Shown: piece after piece, positions 1-5,533 of the stretch | Layout of the letters: each line of letters begins with the position of its first letter | Numbering within the stretch: the stretch's first letter is position 1 | Assembly (NCBI GenBank): GCA_903888655.1 | Contig: CAISUR010000448.1 | Coordinates: forward strand, 1 to 6,150 | DNA length: 6,150 nucleotides | Reading direction: 5' to 3' | Source of the DNA: an uncultured Bacteroidota bacterium | GTDB taxonomy: Bacteria > Bacteroidota > Bacteroidia > Flavobacteriales > Flavobacteriaceae | The notes under the pieces: generated by a model | Database searches by the model: none | Told to the model about the DNA's origin: nothing | What the model saw: only the letters and a program-made list of their open reading frames with translations | Program-made: the position numbers and the translations under genes

Positions 1-219
1 AATATCGTTTACGACATTTTTATCAATAGTGGCAATGGTAGCATTAGTTACAGCTTTGTCAAAATTATTCTCTATGATAGAAGGAATAACTTGCAAAATG
101 GATAGCGATTTAAAATTAGTTTTTCGACTTTCCAATTCCTGAATATTTTGTGCTACTTGATGTTGTGCAAATGAAACAGCAACAATAAACAACAAGGTAA
201 TTATATAGACTTTTTTCAT
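1..219 (-). CDS. Secreted protein of unknown function, N-terminus only (partial)
   Basis: An open frame reads leftward from an ATG at 217-219 to the window edge without a stop, giving the first 73 residues; the C-terminus lies outside. Residues 1-19 form a typical Sec signal peptide: MKK, then a hydrophobic core (VYIITLLFIVAVSF), then AQ, with likely cleavage near Ala18-Gln19. The mature part starts with a polar, probably helical stretch (about 20-45) followed by alternating hydrophobic residues (about 55-73). No catalytic motif or lipobox cysteine is visible. The TNATIATIDKNVV stretch loosely recalls propeptides of secreted flavobacterial metalloproteases, but that is an impression from memory and not an assignment. 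The start lies 59 bp after the yraN stop on the same strand, so it may be the last gene of the S66-yraN transcript; a 7/8 match to the -7 motif (TAACTTTA, minus strand, 244-251) could give it its own promoter. The reading frame is solid; the function is unknown. Confidence 0.75.
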   Translation of the reverse strand, partial: MKKVYIITLLFIVAVSFAQHQVAQNIQELESRKTNFKSLSILQVIPSIIENNFDKAVTNATIATIDKNVVNDI

Positions 220-278
220 GATCAAATTAATAAAATTCTGTTGTAAAGTTAATGAAAATCAAAGTAAAATACGGTTTT

Positions 279-638
279 TTAAAAATAGTAAAATGCTTCT
301 TCAATGTGTTCTATCTTAAAATCACCATCTTCTTTATAGACTGCAATAATATCAAATCGAACTTGCACATCGAGGTCATTTGAAATAACATACTCATTGA
401 CGGCTTTCACCAATAATTGAATTTTCTTTGGTTTCACAAAATCCTGTGGTAAACCAAATTCTATAGATGAACGGGTTTTTACTTCAACAATAGCCAGGAT
501 ATTTTTTTTTTGAGCAATGATGTCGATTTCGGCTTTTTGAAACGTCCAGTTGGTTTCTAAAATCGCATAATCGTTTTGTTGCAGATATTCCACCGCTTGT
601 GCTTCGCCAAATTTACCTAATTCGTTGTGTTCGGCCAT
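279..638 (-). CDS. yraN: YraN / UPF0102 family nuclease-fold protein
   Basis: The 119-residue product matches the UPF0102 (YraN) family in length and motif order. Visible are the N-terminal helix with G8, G11, E12 and A15; the E37-x-D39 pair in AEIDIIA; the hallmark VEVKTR at 51-56 (E52, K54); and a late R94-x-D96. This E-x-D ... E-x-K arrangement is that of the restriction-endonuclease/Holliday-junction-resolvase fold, and all expected acidic and lysine positions are present. The family's physiological role is not settled; a cytoplasmic role on nucleic acid is the usual inference. There is no signal peptide. The ATG at 636-638 is chosen because the conserved GxxGE helix begins only seven residues later. 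It lies 76 bp downstream of the S66 peptidase gene and 59 bp upstream of the partial secreted gene, all on one strand. Oddity: codons 43-46 (QKKN) are written as a run of ten A (T at 502-511 on the plus strand), a possible slippage site. Confidence 0.93.
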   Translation of the reverse strand: MAEHNELGKFGEAQAVEYLQQNDYAILETNWTFQKAEIDIIAQKKNILAIVEVKTRSSIEFGLPQDFVKPKKIQLLVKAVNEYVISNDLDVQVRFDIIAVYKEDGDFKIEHIEEAFYYF

Positions 639-640
639 GG

Positions 641-700
641 GATTTTTGATTGTTGAATGACGATTTTTGATTTCAGAAGTAATTCAAAATTCAGAAATCG
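641..700. repeat. Short direct and inverted repeats in the S66-yraN spacer
   Basis: GATTTTTGATT occurs twice (641-651 and 662-672). The arms 661-670 (CGATTTTTGA) and 691-700 (TCAGAAATCG) are complementary over 10 positions with one T-G pair, around a 20-base loop. TTCAGAA is also repeated (672-678, 690-696). Most of the 76-bp gap between the two genes is thus repetitive. In minus-strand RNA the hairpin would carry a C-A mismatch and has no following U tract, so it does not look like a terminator. It could be a dispersed intergenic repeat or low-complexity drift. Confidence 0.45.
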
Positions 701-714
701 TTACTCTTAATTCG

Positions 715-1674
715 TTAATCAAATAGTACTTTACTTTCTATATCGTTAGCTTCTAGCGTTACTTGTTTTCCTAAAATCAGCGCATGATTATCGGCTATGT
801 GTCCGGCTGGAAAGTTATAGATTATTGGAATGTTATATTTTTTAGTCACATCATCTATAATTTCAAGTGCATTTTTGCCCCACGGAATTTCATTGTCGTG
901 CATTTTGGTCATCCCGCCTACAATGATTCCCTTTAAACTTTCGAGGCAACCGTTGCGTTTTAGGTTCATCATCATGCGGTCAATATGGTATAAATATTCA
1001 TCCAAATCTTCAATAAACAAAATTTTTGCATCGCAATTCACTGCCGACGGAGAGCCGAGTAAACTAAACAAAATAGAAAGATTTCCGCCTACCAATTCGC
1101 CTTTGGCTTTGCCATAACGATTCATTTGATCGCACGGAACGATATATTCTAAAGGCTCACCAAACAAGGCTTTGCGCAAGGATTCTTTGGCTTCTTCGGT
1201 TGCTTTCGAACTCACGGGCATGATCCCGTGAATGGATGCAAATCCGAGGTTGTTCAAATGGCTGTGCAACACCGTTACATCGCTAAAACCCACAATCCAT
1301 TTGGGGTTTTGTTTGAATTTTGTCCAATCGAGTAAATCAATCATGCGCACGGTTCCGTAACCGCCGCGTACGCACCAAATGGCTTTGATGTTGGGATTGT
1401 CTAATTGCGTTTGAAAATCGGCGGCGCGTTCTTCATCGGTTCCTGCCAATTGGTTGTGGTCTAACCCAATGGTTTTACCTAGTACTACTTCGAGTCCCCA
1501 ACTGTGTAACCAACTGATGGCGGGTTTTAAATTGTCCTCAATATTTTTTCGTGCAGTGGCAACAATCGCAATAGTGTCGCCTTTTTTTAAGTACGGTGGT
1601 ATAATCATCTTTTTTTGAGCATAAAGTTGGGAAACAAATAGAGCGAACAGAATATAGAAAATAGATTTCTTCAT
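715..1674 (-). CDS. Exported LD-carboxypeptidase, peptidase family S66
   Basis: The 319-residue product is a complete S66 serine peptidase. Family members cleave the L,D bond to terminal D-Ala of peptidoglycan tetrapeptides during wall recycling; MccF-type members cleave other amide bonds. The expected Ser-Glu-His triad is in place: Ser131 in GFSDVT, Glu222 in LFIEDLDE and His292 in FPAGHIADN. The PPYLKKGDTIAIVATA start of the fold (26-41) and the CVRGGYGTVR nucleophile-supporting segment (101-110) are also present. Unlike cytoplasmic LdcA of E. coli, this protein begins with a signal peptide (residues 1-19, MKK, hydrophobic core, cut near LYA-QKK), so a periplasmic location is inferred. A second ATG at codon 23 (1606-1608) would give a cytoplasmic form starting just before the fold. 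The upstream start is preferred because its extension is a well-formed signal peptide and a -7 promoter motif lies about 20 bases before it. It is likely first in a transcript with yraN. Substrate specificity cannot be read from the sequence. Confidence 0.93.
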   Translation of the reverse strand: MKKSIFYILFALFVSQLYAQKKMIIPPYLKKGDTIAIVATARKNIEDNLKPAISWLHSWGLEVVLGKTIGLDHNQLAGTDEERAADFQTQLDNPNIKAIWCVRGGYGTVRMIDLLDWTKFKQNPKWIVGFSDVTVLHSHLNNLGFASIHGIMPVSSKATEEAKESLRKALFGEPLEYIVPCDQMNRYGKAKGELVGGNLSILFSLLGSPSAVNCDAKILFIEDLDEYLYHIDRMMMNLKRNGCLESLKGIIVGGMTKMHDNEIPWGKNALEIIDDVTKKYNIPIIYNFPAGHIADNHALILGKQVTLEANDIESKVLFD

Positions 1675-1693
1675 TAATTTTTGATCTGAATAG

Positions 1694-1701
1694 CAAATGT
1701 A
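1694..1701 (-). promoter_or_regulatory. -7 promoter motif for the S66 peptidase gene
   Basis: On the minus strand this reads TACATTTG, a full match to the Bacteroidota sigma-A -7 consensus TAnnTTTG. It ends 19 bases before the ATG at 1674, which would give a short leader. No clear -33 TTTG is seen at the usual distance, so the promoter is probably incomplete or of moderate strength. Confidence 0.5.
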
Positions 1702-1705
1702 TAAA

Positions 1706-1724
1706 AGTTCTGTTTATTAGAACT
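1706..1724. repeat. Inverted repeat just upstream of the S66 -7 motif
   Basis: AGTTCT (1706-1711) and AGAACT (1719-1724) are perfect 6-base arms around a 7-base AT-rich spacer. The repeat sits directly upstream of the -7 motif of the leftward promoter, in the -15 to -35 zone. A dimeric regulator site is possible, but arms this short also occur by chance. Confidence 0.3.
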
Positions 1725-1760
1725 ATGTTGCTTCTTTTTTAAGGAATTTACTCCTTTGGA

Positions 1761-1900
1761 AAGCGATTGCACTAGCCCAGACCTGCCTGACGGTAGGCAG
1801 GTAGCAGTGGAAATCCTTTTATGGAGCTTGTAGAATAAAAGATCGGAACGGATAGCTGGACACGAGCTCCAAAAGAGCGAACTGACGAAGTAAATAGCTT
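1761..1900 (+). ncRNA. Candidate structured RNA with two possible pseudoknots
   Basis: Pairings seen by hand: a closing stem AAGC(1761-1764)/GCTT(1897-1900), continued after one G-A mismatch by ATT(1766-1768)/AAT(1893-1895); hairpin A, CACT(1770-1773)/AGTG(1806-1809); hairpin B, CTTTTAT(1816-1822)/ATAAAAG(1835-1841), extended by AT/AT past a bulged C1815. The loop of A holds CCAG (1777-1780), complementary to CTGG (1856-1859). The loop of B holds GGAGCTTGT (1823-1831), complementary over nine positions with one G-U to ACGAGCTCC (1862-1870). The two downstream partners are almost adjacent. With no linker between hairpin B and its loop pairing, some of the nine pairs would have to stay open, or the two pairings alternate. 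From memory, similar blocks (GCACTAGCCC..., ATCCTTTT..., GATAGCGGG) recur between genes in Flavobacteriia and may correspond to the Flavo-1 RNA motif; this is unverified. It is not an obvious metG leader, since a metG promoter motif follows it, and it has no U-tract terminator. A small AAGGA/TCCTT hairpin (1741-1756) precedes it. Confidence 0.55.
1781..1802. repeat. GC-rich perfect palindrome inside the structured element
   Basis: ACCTGCCT (1781-1788) and AGGCAGGT (1795-1802) are perfect 8-base arms around GACGGT. As RNA a further G-U pair leaves an ACGG tetraloop. Its high GC stands out from the AT-rich surroundings. CCTGCC/GGCAGG palindromes recur in intergenic DNA of Bacteroidota (recollection, not checked here), so this may be a REP-like dispersed unit lodged in the loop of hairpin A of the candidate RNA. 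Confidence 0.75.
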
Positions 1901-1919
1901 CTAATAAAAAACTATTGCT

Positions 1920-1927
1920 TATTTTTG
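1920..1927 (+). promoter_or_regulatory. metG: -7 promoter motif for metG
   Basis: TATTTTTG matches the Bacteroidota -7 consensus TAnnTTTG. It predicts a transcript start in the low 1930s, leaving a leader of about 15-20 bases before the ATG at 1951. This excludes the in-frame TTG at 1915 as the start on this transcript and places the structured element upstream of the metG mRNA. A convincing -33 TTTG is not seen. Confidence 0.5.
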
Positions 1928-1950
1928 TGGCTTATATACCGAATTTTATC

Positions 1951-4011
1951 ATGTTAGAAAATCCAAAGAGATATACCATTACGGCGGCTTTGCCTTATAC
2001 CAACGGACCCATTCACATTGGGCATTTAGCGGGAGTTTATGTGCCGTCTGATATTTATGCGCGTTATTTGCGATTGCAAGGAAAAGATGTGGCGTTCATT
2101 TGCGGAAGCGATGAACACGGTGTTGCCATTTCGATGAAAGCCAAAAAAGAAGGCATTACGCCGCAGGAAGTGATTGACAAATACGACGGAATTATACGAA
2201 AATCGTTTGTTGATTTCGGAATTTCGTTTGACAATTATTCGCGCACTTCGTCGAAAATTCATCACGATACCGCATCGGAATTTTTTAGAAAATTATACGA
2301 CAACGGCGACTTTATTGAAGAAGTGACCGAACAATTATACGACGCCAAAGCCGATCAGTTTTTGGCCGATCGTTTTGTAATCGGAACGTGTCCGAAATGC
2401 GGCAACGAAGAAGCCTATGGCGATCAATGCGAACGTTGCGGCTCGACCTTGAATGCCACTGATTTAATCAACCCTAAATCGACTATAACGGGTGAAACGC
2501 CAATTTTAAAATCGACAAAACACTGGTTCTTGCCTTTAGACCGTTATGATGATTTTTTGAAAGAATGGATTTTAGTCGGACACGCCAAAGATTGGAAAGC
2601 GAATGTTTTGGGTCAAGTAAAATCGTGGTTGGATGACGGTTTAAAACCTCGTGCGGTTACGCGTGATTTGGATTGGGGAATTGACGTTCCGGTGGAAGGT
2701 GCTGAAGGGAAAAAATTGTATGTATGGTTTGATGCGCCTATTGGGTACATTTCATCAACTAAAGAATGGGCAGCTCGGGAAGGAAAAGATTGGGAACCGT
2801 ATTGGAAAGATGCCGACACCAAATTGGTACACTTTATTGGAAAAGACAATATTGTGTTTCATTGCATTATTTTCCCAGCGATGTTGAAAGCCGAAGGAAC
2901 GTATATTTTACCCGACAATGTTCCGGCGAATGAGTTCTTGAATTTGGAAGGAAACAAGTTGTCGACTTCTAAAAATTGGGCCGTTTGGTTGCACGAATAT
3001 TTAGAAGATTTTCCAGACAAGCAAGATTCATTGCGTTATGCGCTAACGTCTAATGCGCCAGAAACCAAAGACAACGACTTTACTTGGAAAGATTTTCAGG
3101 CAAGAAATAATAATGAATTGGCGGCGATTTTTGGAAATTTCATTAATCGTGTGGTAGTGTTGACCAATAAATATTACAACGGAATTGTTCCGACTCCGAA
3201 TGAATTTACCGAAGTTGACAATCAAACTTTAGCCGAATTGAAAGCCTATCCGGCAGTGATTTCTTCATCAATCGAAAGATATCGATTTAGAGAAGCACAA
3301 GGCGAATTGATGAATGTAGCTCGTTTAGGAAATAAATATTTAGCCGAAGAAGAGCCTTGGAAAATGGTGAAAGAAAATCCGGAACGCGTACAAACTCAAA
3401 TGTATGTGGCCTTGCAAATTGCTGCTGCACTGCGTGTTTTATCGGAACCCTTTTTACCCTTTACGGCTTGCAAATTATCGGGAATTTTAAAAACCGATTT
3501 GAATTTGGGTTGGAATGATGTTTCAGAACGAACCGATTTAATTCCGGCGGGGCATCAAATTGGACCGGCGGAGATTTTATTCGCTCAAATTGAAGATGCC
3601 GAAATTCAGAAACAAATTGATAAACTGGAAGCTACGAAAGTGGCTAATAAAGCTGAAAATAAAGTGATTGAACCTCAAAAAGAAACCGCAACCTTTGATG
3701 ATTTTTCCAAATTAGATTTGCGTGTGGGAACTATTTTGGAAGCCGAAAAAATGCCCAAAGCCAACAAGCTTTTAGTATTAAAAGTGGATACTGGAATTGA
3801 TGTTCGTACCATCGTTTCTGGAATTGCCGAACATTTTTCACCCGAAGAAGTTGTTGGAAAACGGGTAACTGTTTTGGTGAATTTAGCTCCTAGAGCGTTA
3901 CGTGGTGTTGAAAGTCAGGGCATGATTTTAATGACCAATAATGCTGAAGGCAAATTGGTTTTTGTAAACCCCGATGCTGATGGTGTGGAAAATGGGGCGT
4001 TGATTAGTTAA
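1951..4011 (+). CDS. metG: Methionyl-tRNA synthetase with fused C-terminal tRNA-binding domain
   Basis: The 686-residue enzyme charges tRNA-Met with methionine using ATP in the cytoplasm. The class I catalytic core has HIGH at 22-25, the GSDEHG segment with Asp54, the methionine-pocket residues Trp259 and Tyr266, His304, and KLSTS at 336-340 in place of canonical KMSKS, a variant I associate with Bacteroidota MetRS. The connective insertion carries one zinc knuckle, Cys147, Cys150, Cys160 and Cys163. The helical anticodon-binding domain runs from about 385 to 545, a charged Lys/Glu-rich linker from about 550 to 580, and a Trbp111/EMAP-like OB-fold (FDDFSKLDLRVG onward) from 582 to the end. 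Length is close to E. coli MetG (about 677). The ATG at 1951 is preferred over the in-frame TTG at 1915, because the -7 promoter motif overlaps the extra codons and family members start near MLENPKRYTITAALPYTNG. GC is moderate (48-50% in two sampled 60-base lines), well above the next gene. No T-box or SAM riboswitch features precede it. Confidence 0.97.
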   Translation: MLENPKRYTITAALPYTNGPIHIGHLAGVYVPSDIYARYLRLQGKDVAFICGSDEHGVAISMKAKKEGITPQEVIDKYDGIIRKSFVDFGISFDNYSRTSSKIHHDTASEFFRKLYDNGDFIEEVTEQLYDAKADQFLADRFVIGTCPKCGNEEAYGDQCERCGSTLNATDLINPKSTITGETPILKSTKHWFLPLDRYDDFLKEWILVGHAKDWKANVLGQVKSWLDDGLKPRAVTRDLDWGIDVPVEGAEGKKLYVWFDAPIGYISSTKEWAAREGKDWEPYWKDADTKLVHFIGKDNIVFHCIIFPAMLKAEGTYILPDNVPANEFLNLEGNKLSTSKNWAVWLHEYLEDFPDKQDSLRYALTSNAPETKDNDFTWKDFQARNNNELAAIFGNFINRVVVLTNKYYNGIVPTPNEFTEVDNQTLAELKAYPAVISSSIERYRFREAQGELMNVARLGNKYLAEEEPWKMVKENPERVQTQMYVALQIAAALRVLSEPFLPFTACKLSGILKTDLNLGWNDVSERTDLIPAGHQIGPAEILFAQIEDAEIQKQIDKLEATKVANKAENKVIEPQKETATFDDFSKLDLRVGTILEAEKMPKANKLLVLKVDTGIDVRTIVSGIAEHFSPEEVVGKRVTVLVNLAPRALRGVESQGMILMTNNAEGKLVFVNPDADGVENGALIS

Positions 4012-4017
4012 AAATTA

Positions 4018-4035
4018 ATTTAGTTCTGACTAAAT
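4018..4035 (+). terminator. Small AT-rich hairpin after metG, weak terminator candidate
   Basis: ATTTAGT (4018-4024) and ACTAAAT (4029-4035) form a perfect 7-bp stem with a TCTG loop, six bases after the metG stop. No T tract follows on the plus strand (AAAAGGTG instead), so intrinsic termination would be poor. It may only mark the 3' end or protect it, and read-through into the next gene remains possible. Confidence 0.3.
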
Positions 4036-4081
4036 AAAAGGTGAAACTTGGTGGACAAAGTGTGTTTTAAAAAATTAGTTT

Positions 4082-5515
4082 ATGAAGAAATTGTTGTTTT
4101 TAATTTTTGTTTTATCCATTATCAATAAAGGTTTTTCGCAAGATTTTGCCTCAATGTTTACAGTTCCTTTAGTAGGTAAAGACATCTCTACATTTCATAC
4201 ATTAAATAAAAACACCAATCTATCAACTTTATTTATTATTGATAAAAATAAGGCACATGCCTGTAAACTAGACGATAGAATGCAATTAAAAGATTCTTTA
4301 TCTTTTGAAAAACCAGATCAGTCTTATAAAAGTATTATTGGTGGTATTGAAGGGCAAGATGCGTCTTTGATTTTTTGGTCTACTCAAGATTTTTCTACCT
4401 TTCTAGTACAATCTTTTAATTTTAAAGATAGAAAAGTAACTTCAGAATCGATCCCATTTGATATTACAACCGAAAAGGTAATTCGTTTTTTTTCTGAAAA
4501 AAAGCATTTTTATATTTTGTCTTCTATGAGAAGTACAAACGAAATTAAACTTACAATAGTGGATGAAAATAGAGTTGTAACGGAGCAAAAAATTAACATC
4601 AGTCAATTAAATCCTACTACTTTGTTTACAATAAAATCGTTAGAATTGAGCGAAGAAATGGATGAAAATAAAACTATAGAACCTATTGAATCTGATGCTT
4701 ATATTTTTTACACTGAAAGTTCAAATAAAAATAAATGTTATTCTAATGAAAAAAATATCACGCTTACTTTTGATGCCAATCCAGCCTATACTTCCATAAT
4801 TATAATAGATTTGAATAATTTTTCAATTAATGAAAAGACTATAACTAAAACTCAAAATTTAGATAAGAATCAACCTTTCAAAAGCAATTCGTTTTTAATG
4901 AATGATCTCTTATTTCAAATGGGTTATAATTCAAAAGACATTCTAATTTCAATTAAAGATTTAAACAATAACCTTCTCAAAGAATTTTCTAGTATTAATA
5001 ACGATTTCAGTACAGTTGAATACATCACTGAAAAAGAAATTGGTGTAAAAATAGTAAATGTCAAAAGAGAAAAATTCCTAAACTCACTAAACGATTCCAA
5101 AACAGGGATTTCTTGTTATAAAGTAAATGACACCTACCAAATAAGCATCGGTAAACCTGATAAATTAATTCTTTCGGAAGAAAAAAGACATTCTACCTAT
5201 GCAACCATAGGAGCTCTTGCCGGAGGATTGATAGGTGCATTGATAGGTTCTTTAATTGATTATTCCAGTTCTTCAAAACAAAATTTTATTTCTTTTACAG
5301 ATAATGGACGCACTTATTTTAACTATACCGTTAATGCAAAATACGAGCATATCAAAAATCGGTATGACCAACTAGGTGCTGAAAAATTAAGATATTTTCT
5401 TAAAGATAGCGATCCTGGTTTGGGCCAAATCTTATTTAAAGTAGATAATGTTAGTTACTTTGGCTGCTATTTTAGCAAAGATAAAAAGTACTTTATCAGA
5501 AAATTTATTGATTAA
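4082..5515 (+). CDS. Unrecognised exported protein with a glycine-zipper membrane segment
   Basis: I do not recognise this 477-residue protein. Residues 1-20 are a Sec signal peptide (MKK, hydrophobic core, ending GFSQ). Residues 21 to about 365 are rich in Asn, Lys, Ser and Ile with many short alternating hydrophobic stretches such as LFIID, LIFWS, FYILSS and YIFY, which suggests beta structure, possibly repeated blades; this is inference. After the charged stretch EEKRH (366-370) comes one hydrophobic segment at about 374-393 with a regular GxxxGxxxGxxxG pattern (Gly377, 381, 385, 389), a glycine zipper typical of packed membrane helices. A polar tail of about 84 residues follows. There is no lipobox and no recognisable type IX sorting domain. 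It starts 70 bp after metG with no clear -7 motif and ends 18 bp before the HAD gene. Base composition is far more AT-rich than metG (15-22% GC in two sampled lines). The gene is credible; its function is unknown. Confidence 0.85.
   Translation: MKKLLFLIFVLSIINKGFSQDFASMFTVPLVGKDISTFHTLNKNTNLSTLFIIDKNKAHACKLDDRMQLKDSLSFEKPDQSYKSIIGGIEGQDASLIFWSTQDFSTFLVQSFNFKDRKVTSESIPFDITTEKVIRFFSEKKHFYILSSMRSTNEIKLTIVDENRVVTEQKINISQLNPTTLFTIKSLELSEEMDENKTIEPIESDAYIFYTESSNKNKCYSNEKNITLTFDANPAYTSIIIIDLNNFSINEKTITKTQNLDKNQPFKSNSFLMNDLLFQMGYNSKDILISIKDLNNNLLKEFSSINNDFSTVEYITEKEIGVKIVNVKREKFLNSLNDSKTGISCYKVNDTYQISIGKPDKLILSEEKRHSTYATIGALAGGLIGALIGSLIDYSSSSKQNFISFTDNGRTYFNYTVNAKYEHIKNRYDQLGAEKLRYFLKDSDPGLGQILFKVDNVSYFGCYFSKDKKYFIRKFID
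5201..5260 (+). other. Glycine-zipper transmembrane segment within the 4082-5515 product
   Basis: These codons encode residues 374-393. The core GALAGGLIGALIG has glycines at exact four-residue spacing (377, 381, 385, 389) plus Gly382, with only Ala, Leu and Ile between. Positive residues lie on the N-terminal side (Lys368, Arg369) and a polar DYSSSSK stretch follows. This is the only membrane-helix candidate in the protein besides the signal peptide. Confidence 0.7.
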
Positions 5516-5533
5516 TTTAATTTCTTACAAATC

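Noticed and set aside
830..1117. Open frame on the plus strand inside the S66 gene
   Set aside because: It is antisense to a gene with complete catalytic motifs, and its translation shows no family features.
1741..1756. Terminator for a leftward or rightward transcript (AAGGA/TCCTT hairpin beside a T tract)
   Set aside because: The stem is only 5 bp. The T run (1735-1740) lies on its left, so it would act only on leftward transcripts, yet it is upstream of the leftward gene's start with no gene to terminate.
1741..1950. T-box or SAM riboswitch controlling metG
   Set aside because: No T-box AGGGUGGNACCGCG-like block and no SAM-riboswitch core is visible, and the likely metG promoter motif lies downstream of the structured element.
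2026..3225. Several 60-79 codon open frames on either strand within metG
   Set aside because: All overlap the well-conserved MetRS coding frame and have no recognisable motifs; they are shadows.
4486..4507. T8 and A7 runs facing each other as an internal terminator
   Set aside because: The runs lie in frame within an intact coding sequence and are expected in DNA this AT-rich; there is no GC-containing stem.
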